DNA from: Bos javanicus
Lineage: Eukaryota > Chordata > Mammalia > Artiodactyla > Bovidae
DNA: 64,000 nt
NCBI RefSeq assembly: GCF_032452875.1
Contig: NC_083876.1
Location: forward strand, 27,006,001 to 27,070,000
Direction of reading: 5' to 3'
The notes under the pieces are model-generated. The model did no database searches. It worked only from the letters and a program-made list of their open reading frames with translations, and was not told where the DNA came from. Both the position numbers and the translations under genes were made by a program. Of the stretch, positions 47,601-60,054 are shown piece after piece. The first letter of the stretch is position 1, and the number at the start of each line of letters is the position of its first letter.

Positions 47601-48056
47601 AAAACTGAATAAAACTCATTAATGAAAATAAAACTTTTTTGAAATAATAAGTGTCAGAAGTCAGGAAGAATACTTGTTTGCTACAGTAGTGATTTATGGA
47701 TGCTGTTCTATAACTAGCTGTGTAATCATTACTAATCACTTGGTTTGCTATCTTTAACAAAATCATTACCAATGAGAATTGATGAAGACTAATTAAAGAT
47801 TAATTAACCATTAGTCTGATCTATCCTGGACTTTGTCAGAAAGCAGAAATCCCTCGGTATTCAGATGTCTTACCCACAAAATCGACCCACAAAACTGTCT
47901 TTGAGTATAATCTTGAAGAATTGCAAAAAGGAAGAAGGCAAAGGTATCTAGAGGGAGACCCCGCCTCAGGCATGGCTGAGGATAGTCAAAAATCCCTGTA
48001 ACAGTGTTCCAGATATAAGCTGTCCTTGAAGCATTAGGGCAGACCCACCCTGCCTT
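47601..48056. other. Intron, nothing recognised
   Basis: AT-rich, with no supported element. Confidence 0.4.
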
Positions 48057-48266
48057 TTGGAGCTTCACCAGTGACTCAGCAGGTCAAGACTCTGCCTGCT
48101 ATGCAGGAGACACAGGATCAATCCCTAGGTCAAGGAGATCCCCTGGAGAAGGAAAAGGGAACCCACTTCAGTATTCTTGCATGGAGAATCCCATGGAGTG
48201 AGGAGCCTTGTGGGCTACAGTCCTGAGGGTCCCAGCGTTGGGCACAACTGATCAACTGAGCACACA
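48057..48266 (+). mobile_element. Bov-tA SINE, diverged
   Basis: GAGCTTCACCAGTGACTCAG head, GAGATCCCCTGGAGAAGGAA, and GCACAACTGATCAACTGAGC. The substitutions suggest an older copy. Confidence 0.9.
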
Positions 48267-49083
48267 TTCTGCCTTAGGTTTCGTTTTAAGGGAACATGTT
48301 TTTTGTCTTCTGGTCTAGTGGTTCTGCTTTCTTTCTTTCCATGTTTTATACCTATTATCACTGACAATGACAGCAAGAGTAGCAGTAACCACAGCATTTA
48401 TTGAACGTTGATCTATTTAGGTTAATTCTTTGAGCAATATTCACTAATAGCATGTTTTAAGATACTTATTTGCATTTTTTTCTTCATTTTTTTTTCTTTC
48501 AACACCTTCTTCCTCCATTCACTTGGTAATGGGTACCTTCATCATTGCCTCAGGATAAGATTAAAACTAGGCCGTGAGTTGAGATTTTGTTTTCAAAAGT
48601 TAAATTCTGATAAGCAGAGGATTCATGAAGACTGGGTTCCCTAGGTCCTCCCCTACACATACACCACCACCACCACCAAAGACTAAAAAGTGTTTTCATC
48701 CAAGGATGGGGGAAGTCACAGGATGTGAGAAATCTCTGCGAGAAAGCTGTACAATGACAATGGAAATACAATAAGACTAGCAGAGGCAATGACAGAGAGA
48801 GCAAGGAGACCTAGAGAGGCAGGTGGACAAGGATGATGATGTCTCAGGGATACACTGCGTAAACAGATGGCTGACTGGCTGCAGGTGACCCTTCCTCTCG
48901 GCCCCACCCCCATTCCCGCACCAGTGGCTCTACAACATGTGTAGTTGGGCTTAGGAGCCCTAACCTGGACGAGAGGCTCAGTGTTCATCTGGCTTTGCAA
49001 GGTACTTTACAGAGAATTGAGAAAGTGTAAACTAGCCCACAATCCTATGCACTAAACTTACTGCAACTCTGGCCAGAATGCAT
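48267..49083. other. Intron with short simple repeats
   Basis: (ACC)n at 48659-48679. 48880-48970 is GC-rich (CGGCCCCACCCCCATTCCCG) without supported function. Confidence 0.4.
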
Positions 49084-49106
49084 GGGGTGGGGATGGGGGT
49101 GGGGGG
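49084..49106 (+). other. Strong G-quadruplex motif
   Basis: Four G runs of 4, 4, 5 and 6 bases with loops of 1, 2 and 1 bases on the plus strand. NKAIN2 is read on the minus strand, so this is the template strand. Confidence 0.85.
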
Positions 49107-49204
49107 AGCTCCTCAAATGACTAAGATTACATTTTCCACTAGTTGAGAAGAATGAAAACTCAAAACAGAAATTCAAGTTTTTGTTGGTTTTGTTTTATCT
49201 TTTG

Positions 49205-50085
49205 ATATACTTGTCACCTTGCTTATTTAACTTTTATGCAGAGTACATCTTGGGAAATGCTGGGCTGGATGAAGAACAACCTGGAATCAGGATTGCAGGG
49301 AGAAATATCAATAACCTCAGATATGCAGAGGATACCACACTTATGGCAGGAAGTGAAGAGGAACTAAAGAGCCTCCTGAAGAAAGTGAAAAAGCCGGCTT
49401 AAAACTCAACATTCAGAAAACTAAGATCATGGCATCTGGTCCCATCACTTCATGGCAAATAGATGGGGAAACAATGGAAACAGTGACAGACTTTATTTTC
49501 TTGGGCTCCAAAATCACTGCAGATGGTAACTTCAGCCTTGAAATTAAGACACTTGCTCCTTAGAAAAATAGCTATGACAAACCTAGACAGCATATTAAAA
49601 AAGCAGAGATATTACCTTACCAACAAATATCCATATAGTCAAAGCTATGGTTTTTCCAGTAGTCATGTATGGATGTGAGAGCTGGACTATAAAGAAAGCT
49701 GAGTGCCAAAGAATTGATGTTTTTGAACTGTGGTGTTGGAGAAGACTCGAGAGTCCCTTGGACAGCAAGGATATCAAACCAGTTGATCCTAAAGGAAATC
49801 AGTCCTGAATATTCACTGGAAGGACTGATGCTGAAGCTGAAGCTCCAATACTTTGGCCACCTGATGTGAAGAACTGACTCACTGGAAAAGACCCTGATGC
49901 TGGGAAAGACTGAAGGCAGGAGGAGAAGGGGACGACAGAGGATGAGATGGTTGGATGGTATCTCTGACTCGATGAACATGCGTTTGAGCAAACTCTGGGT
50001 GTTGGTAATGGACAGGGAAGCCTGGTGCGCGACAGTCCATGGGGTCGCAAAGAGTCGGACACAACTGAGTGACTGAACTCAAAGA
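49205..50085 (+). mobile_element. BovB 3' half
   Basis: From CTTGTCACCTTGCTTATTTA through the motif C region to the tail ACAACTGAGTGACTGAACT. The catalytic motif reads YAED (49322-49333) instead of YADD. Confidence 0.94.
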
Positions 50086-50087
50086 TT

Positions 50088-50255
50088 AGGGCTTCCTTGG
50101 TGGCTCAGATGGTAAAGAATCTGCCCACAGTGTGGGAGACTTGGGTTTGATCCCTGGGTCAGGATGATTCCCTGGAGAAGAAAATGACTACCCACTCTTC
50201 TTGCCTGGAGAATTCCATGGACAGAGGCATAACTGAGTGACTAACACTTTCACTT
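50088..50255 (+). mobile_element. Bov-tA SINE directly after a BovB tail
   Basis: GGGCTTCCTTGGTGGCTCAG head, GGAGAAGAAAATGACTACCC, and a shortened 3' part (ACAGAGGCATAACTGAGTGA). Confidence 0.92.
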
Positions 50256-50299
50256 CCACACTTCACACCTGGGATTCATACCTGCTGCATTTGCATAGT

Positions 50300-50450
50300 T
50301 TCATTTCCATTTTGAAACAATCCTATGTAGGGGGAATTATTATTTTTTTCTGGTTTACAGTTGAGAAAATTGGTGCCCAGAGAGGTTAAGTTGCTTGCCT
50401 AAAGGTATAACTGGTTCAGAATTATGTTCTTAATCTCTGCAACATACAGC
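50300..50450 (-). mobile_element. MIR remnant, minus strand
   Basis: TTGAGAAAATTGGTGCCCAG and AGAGGTTAAGTTGCTTGCCT are a well-preserved reversed MIR core. Confidence 0.85.
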
Positions 50451-50764
50451 TTCCAGTCTTGTTAATTTTATATTATTAGTTTTGAGTTGTTATTTTGCTT
50501 TCCATGGTTCCCTGGATACAATGAAACAAGTAGCTAAAAAAATGAAGCCTTTTACAAGATCATGACTTTAATCATTGGATATTTTTGCATTGACCTGATG
50601 CTTCCACCAAAAAAACGAAAGAATGAATAAAGATCCAACTCATGACACAAGGTCTGATCCCTCATTTCCTTCTGAAGCAGGGAAGCAACCAAATAATGCA
50701 AATATGCAAACGTGCAGAGTTGTGTGAGGGCTGCCTCTGGGAATATGCTGCCAGTTTTGCTGTT

Positions 50765-50935
50765 TAGCAACTGTGTGACTGACCATTTTAATTCCTCTGT
50801 CTATTCTTAGATTTTTATAAGCTTTAAGATGATGATCACGGTAGCCTCTGCTTCATAAGACAGCTTGAGAATTAAATGAGTGAACCTATGTCAGGCGCAC
50901 AGAGGCAAGGGCTTTAAGGTGAATGCTAGGTTTTA
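50765..50935 (+). mobile_element. MIR remnant
   Basis: GCAACTGTGTGACTGACCAT, GAGAATTAAATGAGTGAACC and GGCGCACAGAGGCAAGGGCT are collinear with MIR. Confidence 0.8.
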
Positions 50936-51774
50936 ACACTGACAATATTGCAAATCATTTTCTCTCATAACCAATAAATAAAAGAAGAACTCTCTAGGCC
51001 TTACATAAATCACATTTTGTCCCAGTTTGTTTCAAAGAGACTGGCATAAATGGCCCAGGAAAATTAAGGAAATTTCAATTACCCTAATAACTTCTAATTT
51101 TATAATCATGAAGATCCCAATTAAACTTGGTATAATCCAAGAGAAAACTCATTGTTTTGAAAATACTGGATGAATAAATTAATTCTAGGTGATATGCCAG
51201 GCGAGTTCCAAACTGAGACCATAAGAGCTGAAGGAAGATCTGGCAGCCTGATTCCTAAAGCAAAGCATCAGCCACAGACCTGGACCCTGGCTCCATCAGT
51301 TAATGTCTCTGTCAAAGGGGAATTTTCAAAAAGGGTATGCAAGAGCAACTCAGGCTTGAGGGCAGAGATTCACAGAGTGTGTTAGTCCCTATGGTTAGTT
51401 GACTATAGCGTAACTGAGGCAATAAACATGAGCTCAGAATTCATCGGTCATCTGCTTTCCATCTTGATCATGAACTGGATTTTCTGGATGACCAACCTGA
51501 TCGGGGTGTGGAAAATAATTCTTTGGAAAAGAAGTCCACTCAGTTATGGCCTAAGAGAAAAGCATGGGAGAACTCAGGCACAAGATTTTATCACTCATTT
51601 CTAAGAGAATCTGTTGCTTTTATACCCTGCTGTGTATTGTTTCTCATGCAACCTTTTATCAAGAAAAGAATGCTAATGAGACATGTTTATCCCAGGAGGA
51701 ACGACATTATGGAAAAAGTAATGTGAAGATGAATTCAATCCTCTTGACACATTCACACATAAATTATGTTTGCT
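50936..51774. other. Intron, nothing recognised
   Basis: Short ORFs at 51170-51385 and 51508-51776 have no known motif. Confidence 0.4.
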
Positions 51775-51965
51775 AATGCTTATTAGTGTTTAAAATGTAT
51801 CAGGAATTTGGAATACTTACCTTCGATTTACTCCTAAAGAATCCTAAAATGCATGCTATTAAGCTGTTGCCTACATGAAGAAACTGAGGCACAGATATTT
51901 CAAGTAAATTGTACAAGACTAAACATTAGAGGAGAGATTTTTAAACCAAGGTTTTCTGAAGTCCA
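51775..51965 (-). mobile_element. MIR remnant, minus strand
   Basis: TGCTAATGCTTATTAGTGTT and GAAGAAACTGAGGCACAGAT with AACCAAGGTTTTCTGAA are the reversed MIR order. Confidence 0.78.
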
Positions 51966-53895
51966 AGATGATATACTCTTAATACCCATGTTGAACTCTT
52001 GGTGGGGAGGTGTGGGGTGGGGAATTCTTTTGGTATGCAGCTGTTAGATTTAGGACTCTATGGATTTTTTTTTTCTTTTTGTATTTTTCTGGTATTGGGG
52101 TTGAAATTACACAAAAATATTAATGATTATCAGTTTCCATCTGGTTCCTGGATTACCTTTAAATGGGCTCTGAAATGGCAAAGTGGCTGGTTACATTTAA
52201 GACTGACCAAACTGCCTCGCATTCTTTAACCAGGTTATGAATTATATGTAGACATGCAAGGGACTCTCTACGCTATTTCATTTTTCACAGAAATAAGTGA
52301 AAGAAAATTACCCTTCATCAGAAACCAATGCAGTTTTTCCCAAGACAAATCTGTGACCTGTATCTGTGGGTGAAGACCTTCTGGATTTTTACCATAGCAA
52401 CATCTCACTACCTTCAAAATATTTTGCCCAAATGATCAACTCAGAGCTTAAAGACCAAAGTTTTCTTCTTGCCAATGGGCTTGCTGGGAGCAGAGTAGCA
52501 TTGTTGACACTCCAGGGTGTAAGTACCCTTATAAAGGATGATTTAATTAGATATCTGAAATGAACATGTTTTTCTATACCCATTTGTTCAGTGAAGAAGA
52601 GCTTCCAAAGAAAGATGATGATGCTCCTTTATGCTTATTAAAGGGTTTGAAGAGCGGCTGACTGAACACGAAAACGATGTCCAAAAGAAACCAGCACCAT
52701 GGGCTATTTGTGACATGGGTAGATAAAGGGAAAACAGAAGAGAGACTGCTGGATTTCTAAAGTAAAGGACATGTAAATTTTACTGCAAGCATCCTATGAC
52801 TGACTATGGCTACAGTGATAGCTGCAATTTGATAGTCTGAGCAAATACTGTTCCATGTAGATTCTTTGGGTATCAATGAGCAACACACAGAACTCTGGAC
52901 ATCTTGATCGTCAAATGTGATGGACTTTCTTTTAGCACTCATAAGTGAGTTGCCCTCTTCCTTATTTTCCATTCATTATGAATTTCTGAAACGGAAACTT
53001 TCCTTCTATTGCTCCATGACTGGCTGCATGAAATTGCAGCACCCTCTGTGAGATAGAAGGATCACATGGTTATCTAGCAGCTGTGCCTTGTTCAAAATAT
53101 CAGCACGAATTAACATGTATATTATCTTTGCAGAATGAGGACTCAACCACTTTGCCTCCCCCCCCCAGGTTGACACTGTTCAAACAAATGTTTGAAATCA
53201 GACAAGTGCCCCTTTTCCCTAACAGAATATGGAAAATTCACAAATTCTAGTATATGTGCACATAAACATTTCACCATTTCCCAAATATACAAGTGCGAAA
53301 TAGCTGTCATAAATACAAATGTTCATAGCTGTACACAAGATGGGGTCAACCACATTACAGCAGCATGCCTTCTTGCATTTTATCACAACACTAAAATATG
53401 CAATTCCTTCCCCTGACAAAGCACTGTTGTGGGCATTATTAAAAAAAAAAAAAATGAGCCACAATGTGGTCTGAGCAATTACCGCCCTGGAGGGAAACAC
53501 ACAATGACTCCAGTGAACAGGAATAGCTGTTTAGACAGCTGGACTCTACTAGTTCACTATCAGAGCCAAGGGGTCTAATGCATCACCTGGCTTCCATTTT
53601 AGAGAATTCCACTCACCTGAGAAGGAAGGCAGTCAGGGGACTTAACAGGAAATCATTTCAAGTACAATGAAAAGCTGAGTAGAGATAGAGGTGACTACAA
53701 TGGAATAATAGATGTTCACGAAGAGATGAGGCATATGTTAGGTTGTACTACTGTCTTACAGTGCTTATTTTGTTACAACATTTTACTATCTACTTTTAAT
53801 CATTCAAATGCCAGCATTTAAGGATAGAGAGAAGCAGTGCTTAGCAGGAAATTGGATTGAATTGCAATGTCCATTTAATGAGGAAACAATATAAA
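51966..53895. other. Repeat-poor intron, about 1.9 kb
   Basis: A G-rich stretch lies at 52001-52022 (G runs of 4 with short loops). A C run is at 53157-53167. No transposable element or exon supported. Confidence 0.45.
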
Positions 53896-54105
53896 ATGCT
53901 TCGCAGGTGACTAGTGGTAAAGAATCTGCCTAACAATGTAGGAGCCGAAGGAGCCCTGGGTTTGGTCTCAGGGTCTGGAAGATCCCCTGGAGGAGGAAAG
54001 GCAACTCACTCCAGTATCCTTGCCCTGGATAATCCCATGGACAGAGGAGTCTGGTGGGCTACAGTTTGTGGGGTTGTAAGGAGTCAGACACAACTGAACA
54101 CACGC
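53896..54105 (+). mobile_element. Bov-tA SINE, diverged
   Basis: ATGCTTCGCAGGTGACTAGT head, GAAGATCCCCTGGAGGAGGA and CAGACACAACTGAACACACG. Confidence 0.9.
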
Positions 54106-54112
54106 ATGCATG

Positions 54113-54130
54113 CACACACACACACACACA
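54113..54130. repeat. (CA)n microsatellite at SINE tail
   Basis: Nine CA units directly after the Bov-tA 3' end and an alternating GCATGCATG stretch. Confidence 0.9.
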
Positions 54131-54739
54131 TGCGTGATATACAAATACTTCCAAGTCCTTCCTGTAGGACTTCTTCATATTCATAATCATTAGCTTGCGT
54201 TGCACCCTAACTACATTTCTCAAAGCCTCTCATTTTTTAAAACTCCCATTGTTTTGGGTTTTATAATGAAACAGATAAAAACCCACCACAGAAGAAAAGG
54301 AAGAAGCAGAAATCAATATATAGAGCATTGCTACACTCTCCAGTCCCCTAAAAATAAGAAGACTTTCACCATTTTCTAAAAGCAGTATCTTTATAAAATG
54401 GTTCAACAATTGATGGATGTTCGTCTCAGAGGGATGCCCTCTGACATCGGTTTTATTTATATAACAAACCAGGAGTGAGGATTTGCTAGATTGGGGAAAT
54501 TACTTCAGGTGAAAGTAGAACACTTAATAACATAACAGCTATCCATGAACAATAAATATTATAGAAAATATGATATAGAAAGAAATGAAAATTTCAGAGT
54601 CAGAGAGTGAGTAATCAACATACACTAGAAGAAAACCAGTGTGGCATTGCTATCTTTCAAACAGCACCCACAGTTCATCATTGTTTCTATTTGGAAACAA
54701 TAGCGTTTCCCCCATTCTATTTTTTAATTCTATTTATTT

Positions 54740-56640
54740 AGAAAGTTTATTCTTTTAAAAATTACCTTTGCTGTTTCATAATGTATACTTTTTTGCCATC
54801 ATTTAAAATTAATTAATACCTTTACCTTCCATCAGATGACACCAAGTCCTTAGGTAACCAAGACCTCCTATGACCTCTTTCCAACAAATGTACCAATTCT
54901 GTCTTTTTCCTACTCTCCCCACTTCATGAATTAGAGATTAGTACTAGTTTTTATTCATGCCATATTTCATTAATTTAGTCAGTATTTACCCATATCTGTA
55001 TTCACATTATTCTTAAAGTTCAGACCATATGATGGTGATTAAAGTCCTTCCATCTGAAGCACCTCCTTCAGACTTTCCCCTAGTGACTAGAAATTCTCTC
55101 ATTTGGTTGTTTAAAAGATCTTCATTTTGACCTAATGCTAGCAAGACAGTTTTCGTGGATAATGAATTATAGGTTCATAATGATTCTTTCTCAGTAGACT
55201 GAAGGCACAGTTTCATTGTCTTCTTGTTTACATTATTGTATGGGAAAGTTTAACATCACTTAAGTTATTACTATTTTTACCTCATATGATTTTTTTCTGG
55301 AGGTTCGTAAGAGCTTCTCTTTGTACTTAGATTCTATACGTTTACTATGACATATCTAGTTGAAACATATATTTATTAACATTGGAATTCTTTAGAATTA
55401 GTGGATTTTAGGATCGGAGTATTTCAAAAATTCTATTAAAAGTTTATTCATTTCCCCCCCATTAGTGCCTTTAAAACTCTGAACAATCAGCCTTTCACTT
55501 AATCCTGATTCTCTTTTCATCTTCCTTTCCTATTTTTCATCCTGTATCTCTAGACTTCATTTTGCATTATTACTTTGAAACAATATTCCTGGACACCATT
55601 TCATATCTTTGTCTAACCTGCTGTAATTCATTATTACAGTTTAAATCTCAATCATTATATTTAAATTTTACTCCTTTTGGTCTGCTTGGTTGTACTTTAT
55701 AGCTTCCTCTCTCTTGTTAAAAAAAGTCAAAACAGGGCTTCCCTGGCGACTCAGTGATCAAGAATCCGCCTGCCAATGCAGAAGACACGGGTTCAGTTCC
55801 TGGTCTGGAAGATCCCAAATGCCACAGCACAACCAAGCCCACGGGCCACAGCTATTGAGCCTGTGCTCTAGAGCCCAAGGGCCACAACTACTGAAGCCAG
55901 CACACCCTAGAGCCTGTGCTCAACAATAAGAGAAGCCCGCACAACGAGGAGCCCGCACATTGCAAGTAGAGAGAAGCCCCTGCTCTCTGCAACTAGAGAA
56001 AGCCCTCAAGCAGCAATGAAGACCCAGCACAGCCAAAATAACATTTGAAAAGTCAATATCTATTTCATATTTTGTTACTGCCAGTATCTGGAGTCTCTAT
56101 CAATTTGTTTCTCTTGTTTGTTCCTGTACATTTTCAGTTATGTTGTTTTGCTTACTGGGTGTTTTCTGTAAACTGGCTATTCCTTTAAGGGGATCTATAG
56201 AAATTCTTTGAAACCTGGATAAAGCTGGATCTCTACAGAAGGACCTGTATGTTTTATTCTTGTTGACTGGCAGGGACACCAAACCAAGGATACTTTTAAA
56301 TTACAATTTCCCCTCAGAATTCACTCCCCTCTTCAAATAGGTCATGTAATTTGGATTTGAAAGTGACACAATTCTCAGCCACACAAAGTTTGTGGTTTTG
56401 ATTCTCAAAGTGCACCTGTTTCCCTTTTCCTACATCAAGACTGAGACAGGGAAGTGTCTTTGTTATCGCCTGCTACGTAACAGGGCTTGGTTCCCTTTCA
56501 CTGTCATATAGTAAATCAGTCTTTTGGGTTTTCAGCTTTTTGTTGAGATCTCATATTACTTTCCCTATGTCTGTACAGCTCTAGGTCTTAACTCCTATGC
56601 TCTGTGCCTCATGCAGACTTTAGAGACCCCAGGTCATGAT
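54740..56640 (-). mobile_element. Old L1-type element, T-rich orientation
   Basis: A long T-rich run including AATTCTCTCATTTGGTTGTT, CAGTTTCATTGTCTTCTTGT, AGAGCTTCTCTTTGTACTTA and, after the CHR SINE, GCCAGTATCTGGAGTCTCTA. This resembles a diverged old L1-derived segment. Edges and exact family are uncertain. It is split by the SINE at 55731-56047. Confidence 0.4.
55731..56047 (+). mobile_element. CHR-type tRNA-derived SINE with target duplication
   Basis: Head GGGCTTCCCTGGCGACTCAG, then a body unlike Bov-A: CACAACCAAGCCCACGGGCC, CACACCCTAGAGCCTGTGCT, GAAGCCCGCACAACGAGGAG and GCAATGAAGACCCAGCACAG. This is the cetartiodactyl CHR layout. Duplications AAAAGTCAA lie at 55722-55730 and 56048-56056. 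It is the only one of its kind in the window. Confidence 0.92.
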
Positions 56641-57204
56641 TTTCTGTATAAACCTGCAGGATGAGAGCAATCTTGGTGCTCATGCAACTCCCATGCTTAC
56701 AACTACATATGGATTGTACCAGCAGTGCATTTCAACAAATATTTAGAAATATTTCTATCTAGCATCTTATTGTATGAATAAGAAGAGTTGTTCAGGATAT
56801 CAAATCAATCATACTAGCGGAAAATGGAAACCTCATCCCATCTCCTTAGTGAGAGAACCTGGACTATGGATAGACATGCATGAAACATTTGCTTTAACAA
56901 TTCATTGCAATGGTGCTTCTATATCTAACCCCCACATCTCTCCCTAAAAAGAGTCTTTGCCACCAGCAGCCTCTTCTATCTTGAGTCTCAAGAACATCCT
57001 TTAATTCTTTGTAATGACCTTTACATTGCAAAATCCATTTACTTTGAAAGAGGAAAGAGCAGGTGCTTCAATGTCAAGCAAACCTCATCTCCTGGCACTA
57101 TCGCTTATTGTTTGAAACATTTTTCTCAGATTAGATTCATCCATTTAAAGAGGTGTTGTAGCCATGCAATAGATACACAGTTACTACTGTGTTTGAGTAT
57201 CAGT
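56641..57204. other. Intron, nothing recognised
   Basis: No supported element. Confidence 0.4.
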
Positions 57205-57219
57205 GGGCTCAGCCATTTT

Positions 57220-57495
57220 TGGAGAAGGCAATGGCACCCCACTCCAATACTCTTGCCTGGAAAATCCCATGGACGGAGGAGCCTGGTAGGCTGCAGACCA
57301 TGGGGTCACGAAGAGTCGGACACGACTGAGCGACTTCACTTTCACTTTTCCCTTTCATGCATTGGAGAAGGAAATGGCAACCCACTCCAGTGTTCTTTCC
57401 TGGAGAATCCCAGGGACGGGGAGCCTGTTGGGCTGCCGTCTATGGGGTCACACAGAGTCGGACACGACTGAAGCGACTTAGCAGCAGCAGCAGCA
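57220..57495 (+). mobile_element. Full-length BOV-A2 SINE with target duplication
   Basis: Two Bov-A units with the CACTTTCACTTTTCCCTTT linker and an (AGC)n end. Near-perfect 15-bp duplications (GGGCTC then A/G then GCCATTTT) lie at 57205-57219 and 57496-57510. Confidence 0.96.
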
Positions 57496-57510
57496 GGGCT
57501 CGGCCATTTT

Positions 57511-57962
57511 ACCTTCTATTCTTCACAATATCCTGCCTTAAGAACTAGACCACCATCCCTTCACTATTTGCTGAAGTTTAGAACATGAATTTGTACCTCA
57601 TTTTCTCATCAGAACATTGAATCAATTTGCCTGTTATTCACACTTCGTTTTCTAATACCTGCACATAGAATAAGATGCTTTGCAGGGAGAGTTATGCTCT
57701 GAGGTTATATAATGTCTAGCATGGGAGTAGATTTCCTTTCATTTTTCCCTTGTGCAATGTTGCCACATTGATCTTAGATCACAAGCCCATATAACAAGAA
57801 GCATACCTTGAAGGGCCAAGCAATGTATTGCAAGTTAAGATTTGGTTGTGCTTATTAGATGTTCAACAGAATTATGCTAGAATATCTAAAATCTAGTATC
57901 ACCCCTCAATCTACTATGAACAAAAGACACGTATAGAATTATGGATAGAAAGTTGTTTATAT
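57511..57962. other. Intron, nothing recognised
   Basis: AT-rich, with no supported element. Confidence 0.4.
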
Positions 57963-57963
57963 A

Positions 57964-58180
57964 TTGTTGTTGTTGTTGTTGTTGTTCAGTAGTGTCCAAC
58001 TCTTTTGCAACCACATGGACCGTAGCCTTCCAGGCTCCTCTGTCTATGGGATTTCCCAGGCAAGAATACTCGAATGAGTTGCCATTTCCTTCTACAGGGG
58101 ATCCTCCCAACCCAAGGATCAAACTGGTGTCTCTTGCATTGGAAGGTGGCTTCTTTACCATTGAGCCACTAGGTTAGGCC
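57964..58180 (-). mobile_element. Bov-tA SINE, minus strand, with (GTT)n
   Basis: A reversed tail of eight TTG units (57964-57986), CGTAGCCTTCCAGGCTCCTC, and reversed head CATTGAGCCACTAGGTTAGG. Confidence 0.93.
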
Positions 58181-58469
58181 ACTTTATATTCAATTAATAA
58201 TAAATGTACAACAAGGACTAAGTATTTGTGATGGCGTTTGAGGTATAAATGCATGCTTTAAAAGAAACAAAATCCTCGGTGCTTATAAGTAATAAGTGTA
58301 ATTACTTAACACACCTTTGAAATTACTGTATGAACAAAGTATTTTAAAAAGCACAAGTTGTTTAAAAAATACAGATGTACTAATTAACTGCTTAATAGTA
58401 GACATTCATGTACAAGAACTGGTCTAAACGAGCTCTGCCCAAGTACCAAGATGTGGAAAGGAAAGTGGT

Positions 58470-58662
58470 AAAGTGAAAGTCACTCAGTCGTGTCCAACTC
58501 TTTGCAACCCCATGAACTATACAATCCATGGAATTCTCCAGGCTAGAGTACTGGAGTGGGTAGCCATTCCCTTCTCCAGGGGATCTTCCCAACCCAGGGA
58601 TCGAACCCAGGTCTCCTGCATTGCAGGTGGATTCTTCACCAACTGAGCCACCAGGGAAGCCC
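58470..58662 (-). mobile_element. Bov-tA SINE, minus strand
   Basis: AAGTGAAAGTCACTCAGTCG start, and reversed head AGCCACCAGGGAAGCCC. Full length with a small deletion near 58519. Confidence 0.94.
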
Positions 58663-58776
58663 AAGAATACTGGACTGGGTAGCCTATCGCTTCTCTAGAA
58701 GATCTTTCTGGCCCAGGAATCAAACCAGGGTCTCCTGCATTGCAGGTGGATTATTTACCTTTGAGCTACCAGGGAT
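58663..58776 (-). mobile_element. Second Bov-tA head, minus strand, in tandem
   Basis: AAGAATACTGGACTGGGTAG to GAGCTACCAGGG is the tRNA-head half of another Bov-tA in the same orientation, directly abutting the previous copy. Confidence 0.88.
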
Positions 58777-59903
58777 TAAAGATGTGGAAGTCAATTCAAA
58801 TCATTTTTCTGATCACTCCAATGAAGAAACTGGGGTCCAGAGAAGATTGATGGAAAAATGAAACTTAAAGCCTAACCTATCATTTTGAGCACCAAAATAC
58901 TAAGGGAAAAAAAATCTACCCCTTGGAATTTTATGAACATAATGGTCAATGAACTAAAATGTATTTTGGAGTTCATCCTTTTTTTTCCCCCTCTTACATA
59001 TGTTCACAGAAAATTCTTCATCATTCTAATGAAGCAAAGGCTATAATTTAAAAAACAAGTAGTATCATAAAAAGAATTAATCTTTGTTAAAATGTTCTGT
59101 ACTTTAATTATTTCAATAACACTTTACACTTCTTGAATTTACCTTAGAAGAGTCTTCCTACTTCTCATTCAATAAAATTATTATGGTAATTCCTTATTTT
59201 AAAGATGCATGCATTATAGGAAAGGAAAACTGATGGGATCAAATTCAGTCTATTGAATACATACAAAACATAGTTATGCGAGTTTCCCATTAATATGTAA
59301 TTTAACCCACAAGGGCAAAAGGAACAGCTAGTGCATCACACAAATGTACATTTCAGAATCTACCCTCAGGCAGTCTTATAGTTAAAAGTAGGAGAAACAA
59401 CCTACTTTTGCTACTCTTACATAAAGAAAAGCTGTCATCTACTCACCTTCCACAAGCCTTCAGGAGAACCCTCCCTTTACATGAGTACAGCCCCAAGTGT
59501 TTCCATATCTTGAACTAGCAATCATACATATCTAAGCACTTGCTGTCTCGAATTATTTTTAGTTAGAACAAAATGAAATTCTTTATGAGGTTGAATATAA
59601 GTTGTGGCAAATAAGATAATTAAAATTACCTTTTCAATTTATTATCACCTCTGGCTATTAGTTAAAATCCTTCAGATTGTTTTCAGAGAAAAAATAAAAA
59701 CTTTTTAATGTCTAAGCACAATCATACAAACACAAACAGAATTCTGACCTTTCATATTCCTCAAAAGAAAAATCATGGGAGGTGGCAAGAAATGCCAGAT
59801 ATTTTAGAGGATGAACAGATAAACCTCTCAAGCAAATTTTGGCTCTTCACTATGTCACTGATAACTGCTTATGCCAATGCATCATTGTGAATCTATGGTA
59901 GCT
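58777..59903. other. Intron, nothing firmly recognised
   Basis: 58800-58870 may be a reversed MIR fragment (AATGAAGAAACTGGGGTCCA). The rest is AT-rich with no element supported. Confidence 0.4.
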
Positions 59904-59914
59904 AGAATAGAATA

Positions 59915-60046
59915 TGCTATGCTATGCTAAGTCACTTCAGTTGTGTCCGACTCTGTGCGACCCCATGGACTGCAGCCTACCAGGCTCCTCCATCCATGGG
60001 ATTTTCCAAGCAAGAGTACTGGAGTGGGGTGCCATTGCCTTCTCCG
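59915..60046 (-). mobile_element. Bov-A SINE monomer, minus strand, with target duplication
   Basis: The tail, seen reversed, is a TGCTATGCTATGC pentamer run. The body is CATGGACTGCAGCCTACCAG to GTGCCATTGCCTTCTCCG. Perfect 11-bp duplications AGAATAGAATA lie at 59904-59914 and 60047-60057. Confidence 0.95.
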
Positions 60047-60054
60047 AGAATAGA

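Noticed and set aside
48880..48970. CpG island or promoter
   Set aside because: Only about 90 bases are GC-rich, with few CpG and no initiator or exon nearby.
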